NCBI GenBank assembly: GCA_002746415.1
Contig: NVXD01000015.1
Coordinates: forward strand, 141,412-205,411
Direction of reading: 5' to 3'
Source of the DNA: Flavobacteriaceae bacterium
GTDB taxonomy: Bacteria > Bacteroidota > Bacteroidia > Flavobacteriales > Flavobacteriaceae
DNA: 64,000 nucleotides
Shown: piece by piece, positions 17,978 through 26,513 of the stretch
Layout: every line of letters starts with the position of its first letter
Position numbering within the stretch: the stretch's first letter is position 1
Position numbers and translations under genes: made by a program
Notes under the pieces: generated by a model
The model's input: the letters and a program-made list of their open reading frames with translations, nothing else
What the model was told of the DNA's origin: nothing
Databases searched by the model: none

Positions 17978-19561
17978 ATGAAAAAGTACTTAAACCTCTT
18001 CGATTTTTCACAGAAGGTAAATTATAAAACTGAGATTTTATCAGGAATAACTGTTGCACTGGCATTGGTTCCAGAAGCAATTGCTTTTGCTCTTATTCCA
18101 GGTTTTTCTCCTTTAACAGGATTGTATGCTGCATTTATCTTGGCATTGGTCACCTCAATATTAGGAGGTAGACCAGGAATGATATCGGGTGCAACAGGAG
18201 CAGTAGCTGTTATTTTTATTGGTTTAATATTAGAATTAAAAAGAAATTTCCCCGAGATAGATCCAGAAACCATATTGCATTATGTTTTTGCAACGGTCAT
18301 CCTCGCTGGGGTTTTACAAATTTCTGCAGGGTTCTTAAAATTGGGTAAATTCATAAGACTGGTGCCACACCCAGTGATGTTTGGGTTTGTGAACGGATTG
18401 GCCATCATTATTTTTATGGCGCAATTTCCAAACTTTTATGAAAAAGGGACAACAAATCTTTTATCAGGAATATCATTCTGGAGCATGTTAGGCCTTACGC
18501 TTTTAACCATGTTAATCATATGGGGATTACCAAAATTGACTAAAGCAGTACCTTCTTCATTGGTAGCTATTATTGTAGTCTCAGCTATTGTTATTGGTTT
18601 TGGAATAGATACGCTTACGGTAGCAGATACCATGAAAGCTGGAGAGAGTATAAAAGGTGGTTTTCCACCAATCTCTATTCCAAGTATTCCATTAACAATG
18701 GAGACCGTTAAAATAATATTGCCCTATGCGGGTATTGTTGCTGGTGTAGGATTGATTGAAAGTTTGCTGACACTAAATATTATTGATGAAATAACGGAGA
18801 CCCGAGGTAGCGGTAATAGAGAATGTATCGCACAAGGAACGGCCAACATCTTATCAGGTTTTTTATCTGGGATGGGTGGTTGTGCCATGATTGGTCAGAG
18901 TTTAATCAACACCTCTGCTGGTGCAAGAGCAAGGTTATCTGGAATTACAGCGGCAATAATGCTTTTAATTTTTATTATGTTTGGTTCTAGTTTAATAGAA
19001 CAGTTGCCTATGGCGGCTTTAGTTGGACTGATGTTCATGGTAGCTATTGGCACGTTTGAATGGGCAAGCTTTAAGACCTTTAAAAAGATGCCAACCTCTG
19101 ATGTTGTAGTTATGATATTAGTGACCTTGATAACAGCAATCACCCATAATTTGGCTGTAGCTGTTTTACTAGGGGTTATTATTTCTGCATTGGCTTATTC
19201 TTGGGAAAATGCAAAACGCATCCGTGCAAGAAAGCATGTTGATGAAAATGGAGCAAAACATTATGAAATTTATGGTCCTTTGTTCTTTGGCTCCATAGCT
19301 GCTTTTAATGAGAAGTTTGATGTTTTAAATGACCCTGAGGAAGTATTTATCGATTTTAAAGAAAGTCGTGTGGCGGATATGTCTGCAATTGAAGCCTTGA
19401 ATAAAATCACAGAACGATACCAAAAAATAGGTAAGAAAGTACATTTACAACACTTGAGCCGTGACTGTAAGCGCCTTCTTAAAAATGCCGATGATATTAT
19501 TGATGTGAATGTATCTGAAGACCCAACTTATAAAGTGGTTGTAGATAAAATCAGAAAGTAG
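17978..19561 (+). CDS. SulP-family anion transporter with STAS domain
   Basis: A 527-residue inner-membrane transporter. About 12-14 hydrophobic segments fill residues 20-410, with the SulP signature near the start (VALALVPEAIAFALIPGFSPLTGLYAAF). The cytosolic STAS domain covers about residues 430-525, with the conserved DPEEVFIDFKESRVADMSAIEAL region. Family members carry sulfate, bicarbonate or dicarboxylates; the substrate here is open. The ATG at 17978-17980 has AAGGGA upstream and lies 22 bases after a good promoter; a longer frame begins with TTG inside that promoter. Ends in TAG. Confidence 0.9.
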   Translation: MKKYLNLFDFSQKVNYKTEILSGITVALALVPEAIAFALIPGFSPLTGLYAAFILALVTSILGGRPGMISGATGAVAVIFIGLILELKRNFPEIDPETILHYVFATVILAGVLQISAGFLKLGKFIRLVPHPVMFGFVNGLAIIIFMAQFPNFYEKGTTNLLSGISFWSMLGLTLLTMLIIWGLPKLTKAVPSSLVAIIVVSAIVIGFGIDTLTVADTMKAGESIKGGFPPISIPSIPLTMETVKIILPYAGIVAGVGLIESLLTLNIIDEITETRGSGNRECIAQGTANILSGFLSGMGGCAMIGQSLINTSAGARARLSGITAAIMLLIFIMFGSSLIEQLPMAALVGLMFMVAIGTFEWASFKTFKKMPTSDVVVMILVTLITAITHNLAVAVLLGVIISALAYSWENAKRIRARKHVDENGAKHYEIYGPLFFGSIAAFNEKFDVLNDPEEVFIDFKESRVADMSAIEALNKITERYQKIGKKVHLQHLSRDCKRLLKNADDIIDVNVSEDPTYKVVVDKIRK

Positions 19562-19674
19562 TTTTATTAGATAATGGTTGGCTATAATTAGTTGTTATTT
19601 TAAAGAGCAAACCATAAGCAGCTTATAAGGGAAATCTCAGAGGGTTTTTGTTTAATACAAGCCCAAGTAATTGA

Positions 19675-19965
19675 TTAGAGGTTTTGTTGTGTTTTTCTTT
19701 TTTTTAGTTTCCAAATTAGATGGGTCGCAATTCCTGCGATTGTTCCAAAAATCCAAAACCCCAATATTATTCCAAGAATTGGCATTCCGCAATTAATTCC
19801 GTCCGTTCTTGGTTCTGGATAAAATAGTCTGGGAAAAATGAAAAAGTAGCAGGCCAAAACAAGAAGAAAAATTACAAAATCAGGAACTTTGTTCTTGTAT
19901 TTATTATTCAAAAAATATAAAGCAAATTGAAGTAAAGAAATAACTATAAGAAAAAATAAAATCAT
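19675..19965 (-). CDS. Small three-helix membrane protein, function unknown
   Basis: A 96-residue protein with three hydrophobic segments (about residues 2-19, 30-48 and 62-86), a short PEPRTDGINCGMP loop and a basic C-terminus (KLKKRKTQQ), which would lie in the cytosol. No known family is recognised. It has no neighbour on the same strand. Codon use and AT content match the surroundings, so it is plausibly real, but with no homologue to lean on I give it moderate confidence. Confidence 0.5.
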   Translation of the reverse strand: MILFFLIVISLLQFALYFLNNKYKNKVPDFVIFLLVLACYFFIFPRLFYPEPRTDGINCGMPILGIILGFWIFGTIAGIATHLIWKLKKRKTQQNL

Positions 19966-20393
19966 TTAAGTCAGTTTTAGTTTGATTTGCAATTGCACTT
20001 TGTTTCTACTAGCTCTATTGTTCCTGTAAAGCAACATATTTGGATAAAGAGCAATTTGCACAAAAAAAATGAATTGTGAGCGCTTTCTTGATGACTGATT
20101 TTTAAGGATTTAAATAGAAAGGCACTACAAAGTGACCTGATACTAGTTGGAATTTATAATTATGTTGTGAGCTGAAAGTAGTGTTTTAGGGTAGAAAAAA
20201 AAGTGTTGGTATTAATACAGTTTGCTTGTTTTGAGAGACTTAGTTGTTTTGTGGATTATAAAAAGGGAAAAGACAGGGGTTTGGGCAGTGTAAATTATAG
20301 GTATCACCTACTGTTTTCATTGAAGTTTTTAGGGAATTTTATGTAATTTGCAATTCATTATAAAAAACGAACATCTATTATTTAAAAAAGTAT
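19966..20393. other. Gene-free stretch ahead of azurin
   Basis: This 428-base AT-rich region has no supported reading frame on either strand and no clear hairpin. It must hold the azurin promoter; the ATTTTATGTAATTTG stretch at about 20337-20351 is only a partial match to the -7 element. Confidence 0.4.
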
Positions 20394-20900
20394 ATGAAAA
20401 AGGTAAGTGTATTGATTGCGGTTGTTTGCTCATTGTTTGTAGTAAGCTGTGGAGAAAAGAAGGAAGAGAAAAAAGATGGTTTTGAGATGACCAGAGCTAA
20501 AGAAGAGGTATCAAATGATGCGGAGGAAGATGTAAACGTGATTGCATTGGCATCAACAGATTTAATGTCTTATGATAAGGCTGAGTTAAGAGTAGAAGCA
20601 GGTAAAAAAGTAACATTGACCTTAAGACATACGGGTAAAATGGACAAGAACGTTATGGGACATAATTTTGTGCTGCTTAAGAAGGATACGGATCTTGCTA
20701 CATTTGCTACAGCAGCAATGACTGCTAGGGATACGGAATATATTCCTGAGAGTGATGCTATTATTGCTTACACCAAATTAATTGGAGGTGGAGAAAGTGT
20801 GACCATTACTTTTGACGCACCAGAGGTTGGAACCTATGATTTTATCTGTAGTTTCCCAGGACATTATGCTGTAATGAAAGGAAAATTTATTGTAGAATAA
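20394..20900 (+). CDS. Azurin lipoprotein (type 1 copper protein)
   Basis: A 168-residue cupredoxin anchored as a lipoprotein (Cys19 after VVS). A charged linker of about 25 residues leads into an azurin domain of about 120 residues. The copper ligands are His90 (MGHNF), Cys152, His157 and Met161 (CSFPGHYAVM), so a type 1 centre is intact. It would carry electrons in the periplasm, probably between a cytochrome c or cytochrome bc-like complex and an oxidase or reductase. A cytochrome c lipoprotein lies 1.2 kb downstream on the other strand. A hairpin terminator follows the gene. Confidence 0.95.
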   Translation: MKKVSVLIAVVCSLFVVSCGEKKEEKKDGFEMTRAKEEVSNDAEEDVNVIALASTDLMSYDKAELRVEAGKKVTLTLRHTGKMDKNVMGHNFVLLKKDTDLATFATAAMTARDTEYIPESDAIIAYTKLIGGGESVTITFDAPEVGTYDFICSFPGHYAVMKGKFIVE

Positions 20901-20920
20901 CCCCTATTCTTATTTATATA

Positions 20921-20958
20921 AAAAACGCTTGTTTAGATACATCTAGGCAAGCGTTTTT
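20921..20958. terminator. Bidirectional terminator between azurin and GH5
   Basis: An inverted repeat: AAAAACGCTTG at 20921-20931 pairs with CAAGCGTTTTT at 20948-20958, and the loop itself contains a second small palindrome (TAGAT / ATCTA). It has A and T tracts on both sides, fitting a terminator shared by the two convergent genes. Confidence 0.85.
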
Positions 20959-20968
20959 GATTGTGGTA

Positions 20969-22054
20969 TTATCCTAAAAAGACCATGAATAGGTTAATCA
21001 ATTCTTCATTTGCTGATTCAGCATTTGGCAAACGTTCTGCCATGGAATATACGCCATAAGAATCTTCATGATAGGCATGGTAAGTATAATTCAAATTGTT
21101 TTCATTGGCAATTTCTAACACATCTTTTACCCAATTCAATCCGCCTTTATTATCTTTAAAAGTAGGAATGCAAGTGCCAAATTCACCCATGTACATGGGA
21201 ACTTGATTTTTGTTTCCCCAAGCCACAAAACGCTCTAGCACTACTTTGAGGTAGGTTTTATCCCTTTTGTATGCTGTATTGTCTGAGTTGTCTGCTCCAT
21301 CCAATTCATTGGTGTATTGCGAAACAGCTGCATCTGGATAGCTGCCTACATCCCCAATGCCAGCCCATTCCAATAATTGGTGTGTATAAGCATAAGGTTG
21401 AAACATATGAAACTCATAGGCTATGTTATTATCTTTTACTATTGGGAAATTTAGATTGTGATCTTCTTCCAAAGCCTCTTTTATTTTTATGGCCCTTTCA
21501 ATAAAGAGAATGTGATTTTTATCAATAGCTCTAATTTCATCAGTCAATCTTTGGGCAAAGTTTTGCCATTGTGAAATGGATGCTGTTGGACTGGGTTCAT
21601 TGAGAAGGCCATATCCAGCAATTTGAGGTTCATTTTTATATTTTTCCGCAATTTTTTTCCAGAAAGAGGCAATTCTGTCTTGGTAAATGGATTCATCCCA
21701 AATGGCATTACCATCACCCAAAGATAAAAACCTGCCATGCGGAAGATGTAAATTTAAAATATGGTAGATGCCGTGTTTTTTTGCCCATGCTATATTTTCA
21801 TTTAGCCAATCCCATCCTTCTTTTTTGTTTTTATAAGGAGGGGTATCACTCTCAAAAGCTTTATAGTTCATATAAAACCGAACTACATTTGCCCCCATGT
21901 TTTTGAGTCGCTCATAATCTATTTCTGAATGATGATTTATAGGAACATCATTTGTTTCCCAAACTTGATTGCCAAATGCAAAACCTCTTAAATGAATTTG
22001 TTGGTTTGAGGTATCAATGATTTGTGTTCCTGAAGTTTGAAGAAAAGTATTCAT
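20969..22054 (-). CDS. Glycoside hydrolase family 5 protein
   Basis: A 361-residue (beta/alpha)8 glycosidase of GH5. The acid/base Glu153 sits in LLNEP and the nucleophile Glu291 in YMGEFGT, with supporting FHMFQPYAYTHQ in the seventh strand region. GH5 enzymes act on beta-glucans, mannans and similar polymers or on glycosylceramides. There is no signal peptide: the protein starts MNTFLQTSGTQII and goes straight into the domain, so it seems to act in the cytosol on imported oligosaccharides or glycosides, unless a non-classical export route exists. No polysaccharide-utilisation genes flank it. Confidence 0.9.
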   Translation of the reverse strand: MNTFLQTSGTQIIDTSNQQIHLRGFAFGNQVWETNDVPINHHSEIDYERLKNMGANVVRFYMNYKAFESDTPPYKNKKEGWDWLNENIAWAKKHGIYHILNLHLPHGRFLSLGDGNAIWDESIYQDRIASFWKKIAEKYKNEPQIAGYGLLNEPSPTASISQWQNFAQRLTDEIRAIDKNHILFIERAIKIKEALEEDHNLNFPIVKDNNIAYEFHMFQPYAYTHQLLEWAGIGDVGSYPDAAVSQYTNELDGADNSDNTAYKRDKTYLKVVLERFVAWGNKNQVPMYMGEFGTCIPTFKDNKGGLNWVKDVLEIANENNLNYTYHAYHEDSYGVYSMAERLPNAESANEELINLFMVFLG

Positions 22055-22076
22055 AATAGAAGTTGTAATGTCAAAA

Positions 22077-22118
22077 AGAGCGCTTTATTTCAGATAAATA
22101 ACTGAATAAAAGCACTCT
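22077..22118 (-). terminator. Terminator of the cytochrome c gene
   Basis: A long, slightly imperfect hairpin: 22077-22093 pairs with 22102-22118 around an 8-base loop, with two or three mismatches. Read on the minus strand it ends in CTCTTTTTGAC, giving a U-run. It separates the cytochrome c gene from the GH5 gene downstream. Confidence 0.65.
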
Positions 22119-22136
22119 TAATATATGTTGTAGATG

Positions 22137-22553
22137 TTATAGTGTTCTTAAATATTCTGCTAGGGCTCTTACTTCATCTTCATTGAGGTTTTGATTTAGC
22201 ATGTTGACATCGTTGTACTCTTTGAATAATGCTTTAGCACTGGGGTCTTCTTGAATCATTACACCAGGATTTATAATCATGTTCATGACCCATTCTGGAC
22301 TTCTTCTTTCATAAATACCTGATAATGCAGGGCCAATCATTCTTTGATTTGCCATATGGCAAGCAGAACAGATAGCTTTAAACATTTCCTCCCCTTTGCT
22401 GGCCATTTCAGTATTAATGACCTCTCCAAAAGCAACTGCTTTAATAGGGCCAACACCTTTATTGCTTAAATCTACTGCTACTCCTTCCTTTTTCTTTTGC
22501 CCACAGCTAAAAATAAGTGTGGCCAATGCCATTAGGATGAATGTTTTTTTCAT
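22137..22553 (-). CDS. Cytochrome c lipoprotein
   Basis: A 138-residue class I cytochrome c. The signal peptide ends at Phe-Ser-Cys17, so it is a lipoprotein. The heme site is Cys62-Ser-Ala-Cys65-His66 followed by RMIGPALSGIYERR, the typical loop after the heme motif; an axial Met is available later in the domain (for example in NPGVM or VNMLNQN). The C-terminal helix (DEVRALAEYLRTL) is standard. Its likely role is periplasmic electron transfer, perhaps with the azurin encoded nearby; this link is inferred from position only. Confidence 0.92.
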   Translation of the reverse strand: MKKTFILMALATLIFSCGQKKKEGVAVDLSNKGVGPIKAVAFGEVINTEMASKGEEMFKAICSACHMANQRMIGPALSGIYERRSPEWVMNMIINPGVMIQEDPSAKALFKEYNDVNMLNQNLNEDEVRALAEYLRTL

Positions 22554-22616
22554 GTAAGCTGAATTTTAGATAGTTGCAAGGGGTATCTAGGGCTCTAAGG
22601 TAAGAAATACAGAAGT

Positions 22617-23579
22617 TTAAACGGACTCTTGTAAAAACTTTATTACTTTTCTTTCAGTATATGTTATATTTTCAACACCATAAAAGCCTACATGCCCACC
22701 ATATTTTGGCACTTCTAAAAATAAATTATTGTTGCTTTCGGCTTCTTGGTAAGGGTAGCATTCCGGCCCTAAAAAAGTATCATTTTTAGCGTTGACAATA
22801 AGGGTAGGGGTTTTTATATTTGGCAAAAACTGTAAGGAGCTACACTGTTTGTAATAATCCAAAGCATCAATAAAACCGTGTGCCCTGCTGGTGTAAACAT
22901 CATCAAAATCTTTTAAAGTTTTTATGGAAGTAATTTCTGAGTCTGAAATTTTATCTGGAAATTTTTGTTGTTTTAATATCAGTTTTGCAATCAAATGATT
23001 TTTAAAACGCTGGGCGTAAAGCACGTTCTTAAAGGTCAATAATTCAATTAATGAACTATGGAGACTACAGGGCACTGATATGGCCATTCCTGCTTTAATT
23101 TCTTTTGGAACAGAAGCTCGTTCACCTAGGTATTTTAAAACAAGATTGCCACCAAGGCTAATTCCTTTTAAATAGATTTCTGTATACTTTTTTGTTTCTA
23201 GAATATGGTTGATTATGGCATCTAAATCATCAGTAGCGCCAGAATGATAGGAGCGAAACAATGTATTGGTTTCGCCACTGCATGCCCTATAGTTCACTGC
23301 ACAGGCATCATAACCAGATAAATTGAATTGTTTTGCGGGCCCGGTGATATAAGGCCGTTGTGCATGGCCTTCCAATCCATGCAGTAAGATAACTACTTTA
23401 GTACTCGTTTTGGTTGAAAAACTCCAATCCAAGTCCATGAAATCACCATCAGTTAGGGTAATACGTTCTCTTGTTTGCGCAACCCCTTGAACCTTTCTAA
23501 AAAGCCCAGAATAAATAGTGGACCACTGCCCATTTTTAAAGAGTAGCGGTGGATTATAATTGGAGTGGATAATCGGCAT
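22617..23579 (-). CDS. YheT-family alpha/beta hydrolase
   Basis: A 320-residue hydrolase of the YheT / ABHD1-3 group. The oxyanion block LLHGLEGHAQRPYI lies at about 65-78, followed by VNYRACSGE and the nucleophile elbow Gly-Ile-Ser141-Leu-Gly-Gly. The C-terminal His is in KYGGHVGFYG. Members are esterases or lipases of uncertain substrate. The start codon shares one base with the stop of the upstream nitronate monooxygenase gene (TAATG), so the two are cotranscribed and probably translationally coupled. Confidence 0.9.
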   Translation of the reverse strand: MPIIHSNYNPPLLFKNGQWSTIYSGLFRKVQGVAQTRERITLTDGDFMDLDWSFSTKTSTKVVILLHGLEGHAQRPYITGPAKQFNLSGYDACAVNYRACSGETNTLFRSYHSGATDDLDAIINHILETKKYTEIYLKGISLGGNLVLKYLGERASVPKEIKAGMAISVPCSLHSSLIELLTFKNVLYAQRFKNHLIAKLILKQQKFPDKISDSEITSIKTLKDFDDVYTSRAHGFIDALDYYKQCSSLQFLPNIKTPTLIVNAKNDTFLGPECYPYQEAESNNNLFLEVPKYGGHVGFYGVENITYTERKVIKFLQESV

Positions 23580-24547
23580 TAGTAATCTTCTAATAATTTT
23601 GCCTGCTCCTCTAGAGCTGATCTGAATTCGGATTTTAACGTACTCACCAATTCTGAAACAGGCAGCACGTTATCAATGGTTGCTGCGCCTTGTCCTGCGG
23701 ACCAAATAGTTTTCCAAGCCTTAGCTTCTGTATCCATTTCTTTTCCAAAATCAATTTTAGTGTCTTTTTTTAAATCTTCAGCAGTAATACCGGCAGCATT
23801 TAAACTGGCTCCCAAGAAATTGGCATGTACACCAGAAATGGATGCTGTATACACCACATCACTCGCCCCAGCTTCAATAATCATGTTGCGATACTCTTCA
23901 GGTGCCTTGCTTTCTTTTACATTGATGAAACGCGTGCCCATATAAGCTAAATCTGCCCCCATTTGCTTAGCAGAAGCAATATCCCTACCGGTGCTAATGC
24001 ATCCTGAAAGGATAATGGTTTTTTTAAACATTTTCTTAATTTCTGTTACTAAAGTCATAGGGTTGATTGTGCCTGCATGCCCTCCAGCTCCTGCAGCTAC
24101 AAGAATCAGCCCGTCAACACCAGCTTCTGATGCTTTTTCAGCATGTCTTTTTTTAATGATATCATGAAACACAAGACCACCATAACTATGAATGGCATCG
24201 ACCACCATTGCAACGGCTCCCAATGACGTTATGACCAATGGAACTTTATGTTTCATACATAATTTTACATCTGCTTCTAATCTAGGGTTGGTAGGGTGCA
24301 CTATTAAATTTACACCAAAGGGTGCAGCTTTTTTCCCCGTTTCTTCTTCAAATTTTTTGAGTTCGGTCTTAATTTCAACTAACCATTCCTCAAAACCCTC
24401 ACTTGTTCTTTGGTTTAAGGCTGGGAAAGTCCCTACAATTCCATTCTTACAGCATGCAATGACCAATTTCGGACCAGAGATTAAAAACATGGGTGCAGCA
24501 ATAGCTGGCAGGGCTAGGTCTTTTATAAAGGAGGCTTTATCGCTCAT
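23579..24547 (-). CDS. Nitronate monooxygenase (NMO/2-nitropropane dioxygenase family)
   Basis: A 322-residue FMN-dependent TIM-barrel enzyme. The N-terminal PAIAAPMFLISGPKL block, the LVAAGAGGHAG phosphate-binding loop in the middle, and GADLAYMGTRFI near residue 205 are characteristic of the nitronate monooxygenase family, which detoxifies alkyl nitronates such as propionate 3-nitronate. Some family members have other NAD(P)H-linked roles, so the substrate is not certain. It is the first gene of a two-gene unit with the YheT hydrolase. Confidence 0.9.
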   Translation of the reverse strand: MSDKASFIKDLALPAIAAPMFLISGPKLVIACCKNGIVGTFPALNQRTSEGFEEWLVEIKTELKKFEEETGKKAAPFGVNLIVHPTNPRLEADVKLCMKHKVPLVITSLGAVAMVVDAIHSYGGLVFHDIIKKRHAEKASEAGVDGLILVAAGAGGHAGTINPMTLVTEIKKMFKKTIILSGCISTGRDIASAKQMGADLAYMGTRFINVKESKAPEEYRNMIIEAGASDVVYTASISGVHANFLGASLNAAGITAEDLKKDTKIDFGKEMDTEAKAWKTIWSAGQGAATIDNVLPVSELVSTLKSEFRSALEEQAKLLEDY

Positions 24548-24606
24548 TTGTTAGAGTTTTTATTCGATTTAAATTTAGTGATAATAGTTAAATTTTAAGA
24601 CTTTGA

Positions 24607-24639
24607 TTGTATTTCGTGTTCAAAAGTATGTTATTTTTG
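24607..24639 (+). promoter_or_regulatory. Bacteroidota-type promoter for the thioesterase gene
   Basis: TTG at 24607-24609 (with a TTTG just before it) and TATTTTTG at 24632-24639 are 22 bases apart, a good match to TTG-N(17-23)-TAnnTTTG. The site lies 40 bases ahead of the ATG at 24679 and rules out the longer frame whose first codon would be the -33 TTG. Confidence 0.6.
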
Positions 24640-24678
24640 AAACTATTATGCACGCATAGCAAACTAATAGTTGAAAGA

Positions 24679-25152
24679 ATGTATTTAAAAGAGTTTGAAA
24701 TTAGGTGGAATGATATTGATGCGAACAGGCATATGGCGAATGCTGCCTATATCAATTTTATGAGTCATACCCGTATGTCTTTTTTAACGGAAATTGGTTT
24801 TGGGCATAAAGAGTTTGTTGAATTTGGTGTTGGGCCAGTGGTTTTTTATGAGCACATCTATTATTTTAAAGAGGTTTTTCCTGGGAAACCTATTAAGGTT
24901 TCTTTAGAGTTGCTTGGGATGAGTGAAGACGGAAAATTCTTTGAATTCCATCATAATTTCTATGATTATAAAGGCAGGAATGTCGCTCATTGTGAAATGC
25001 TTGGTGCCTGGATAGATATGACAAAGCGTAATTTAACGGCACTGCCAGAACCTATTCTTACAATTTTTAATACGATAGAAAAAGCTGATGGATTTAAGTG
25101 GCTCACAAAAGAGGACACCCGAAAATTTGCCAAACAACCTAAGAACTTATAA
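24679..25152 (+). CDS. Acyl-CoA thioesterase (hotdog fold)
   Basis: A 157-residue single-hotdog protein of the 4HBT-like group. The N-terminal block has the characteristic RWNDIDANRHMANAAYINF, in which the Asp of WNDID is the usual catalytic acid, followed by the long helix and VFYEHIYYFKEVFPGKPI. The substrate is probably a fatty acyl-CoA or related thioester. I start at 24679 because the family begins there and because a promoter lies just upstream. The gene is convergent with the EamA transporter, eight bases apart. Confidence 0.85.
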   Translation: MYLKEFEIRWNDIDANRHMANAAYINFMSHTRMSFLTEIGFGHKEFVEFGVGPVVFYEHIYYFKEVFPGKPIKVSLELLGMSEDGKFFEFHHNFYDYKGRNVAHCEMLGAWIDMTKRNLTALPEPILTIFNTIEKADGFKWLTKEDTRKFAKQPKNL

Positions 25153-25159
25153 GACATTC

Positions 25160-26071
25160 TTATGACACTTCCTTTCCTTTGGATGGGTTTGCGGAGGATT
25201 TACTGGCTAGGTATACCCCAACTAAAACCAGGGATGCTGCCGTTATTTTTATAATGGTCAAGTGATCTGTACCCATTGCAAGGGCAAATAAAATTCCAAT
25301 TACTGGCTGCAAATATGAAAAAGAACCTACAGTGGACGCCTTTAATTGTGTCAGCGCAAATATGTTAAAAAGGTACGTTAAAAAGGTGGTGCCTATAATT
25401 ACAAATGCAATAGCTCCGATGATATTCGACGGAAGCTCACTCCATTGTATTTGAACAACTTCTGAATAAGTTATCGGAAAATTTATAACAACAGCAATAG
25501 TGAATAGCCATTTCATAAAAGTAAAGGGGTGGTACTTTTCAATTAATTTTTTTGCTAAAATCAAATAGGTGCCATAGCAAATTGAATTTACAACAAATAA
25601 TGAATTACCCATAGGAATGTTAGGGGCATCCTGTCTTATTTCTGCCCCAAAAAGAATAAGTGCCAATGCTCCAATGAAGCCAATAACTATTCCCGAAGCT
25701 TTATATCCTGTAATTTTCTCTTTGATAAGAAAAGCTGATAGTATAACCACTATAATAGGTGTTATGGTGACCAATACAGAGCTGTTTATGGGTGTGGAAA
25801 GCTCCAAACCTTTAAAAAAGGAAAGCATATTGATGACCATTCCAAAAATGGCACAAATAAGAATTCGACCCCAATCTTTTTTCTCAATTTTTTCTTTGGG
25901 GCCAAAGATGGAAATGATCCAAAACAAAATAGCAGCACCCGTAACCCGTAGCATGATAAAACCAAAAGGTTTAATATACGTAGGGATAACTCCTTTGGCT
26001 ATGGTATGGTTTAACCCATAGATAGTAGTTGCACATATTGCAGCTAGTATGGCAAGGGTTCTTTTGTTCAA
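25160..26071 (-). CDS. EamA/DMT-family transporter
   Basis: A 303-residue inner-membrane protein with ten predicted helices made of two EamA repeats (about residues 5-140 and 155-292), each ending in the typical pattern seen in drug/metabolite exporters. Substrate unknown; relatives export amino acids, nucleosides or other metabolites. The start is TTG at 26069-26071 overlapping the TGA of the upstream arsC/spx-like gene by four bases (TTGA), a sign of translational coupling. The C-terminal tail is short and polar. Confidence 0.88.
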   Translation of the reverse strand: MNKRTLAILAAICATTIYGLNHTIAKGVIPTYIKPFGFIMLRVTGAAILFWIISIFGPKEKIEKKDWGRILICAIFGMVINMLSFFKGLELSTPINSSVLVTITPIIVVILSAFLIKEKITGYKASGIVIGFIGALALILFGAEIRQDAPNIPMGNSLFVVNSICYGTYLILAKKLIEKYHPFTFMKWLFTIAVVINFPITYSEVVQIQWSELPSNIIGAIAFVIIGTTFLTYLFNIFALTQLKASTVGSFSYLQPVIGILFALAMGTDHLTIIKITAASLVLVGVYLASKSSANPSKGKEVS

Positions 26072-26430
26072 GAGTGAATTTTTTCTTTGGCTTGTTCTAT
26101 ATTCTTTATACTGTTGCCAATAAAAATTTGATTGGCAAAGATAATAACAGGGCGTTTTAAAAAAGTGTATTGCTCAAGAATAAGATTTTTATAATCGTTT
26201 TCTGAAAGTTGTTTTTCATGTAATCCTCTTTGTCTAAAAAGCATGGCTTTTCTGCTGAACAGTGCTTCATAACTGCCAGCCAATATTTTCATTTCTTCCA
26301 ATTGGTCAGGACTAATGGCATCTGATTTTATATTCTGTAGTTCAAAACCGTCCAAAGGTTGCAATTCCCTTAGTATCCTTTGACAGGTAGAGCAGGTTTT
26401 TAGGTGGTATATTTTTTTCATTTGTGACAC
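26068..26430 (-). CDS. ArsC/Spx-family thioredoxin-like protein
   Basis: A 120-residue protein of the ArsC/Spx/YffB fold. The redox motif Cys-Ser-Thr-Cys lies near residue 13-16, followed by the helix with QRILRELQPL. The later blocks EALFSRKAMLFRQRG and FLKRPVIIF (with the cis-Pro) are family features. The CxxC form occurs in Spx-like regulators and in some reductases, while classical ArsC arsenate reductases have a CX5R-type site with a single Cys; I therefore prefer the broad family call to arsenate reductase. It overlaps the EamA gene by four bases. Confidence 0.85.
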   Translation of the reverse strand: MSQMKKIYHLKTCSTCQRILRELQPLDGFELQNIKSDAISPDQLEEMKILAGSYEALFSRKAMLFRQRGLHEKQLSENDYKNLILEQYTFLKRPVIIFANQIFIGNSIKNIEQAKEKIHS

Positions 26431-26513
26431 TAATTTTGCCCAACTATATTGTTAAGGTCTTCGTTGTATAAAAGTACCTTATTTTAAGTTTTTCCTACAT
26501 TGATAACCAAGTT

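Noticed and set aside
26068..26430. Calling the gene arsenate reductase
   Set aside because: It has a CxxC and family features shared with Spx-like proteins; no arsenic genes are nearby.
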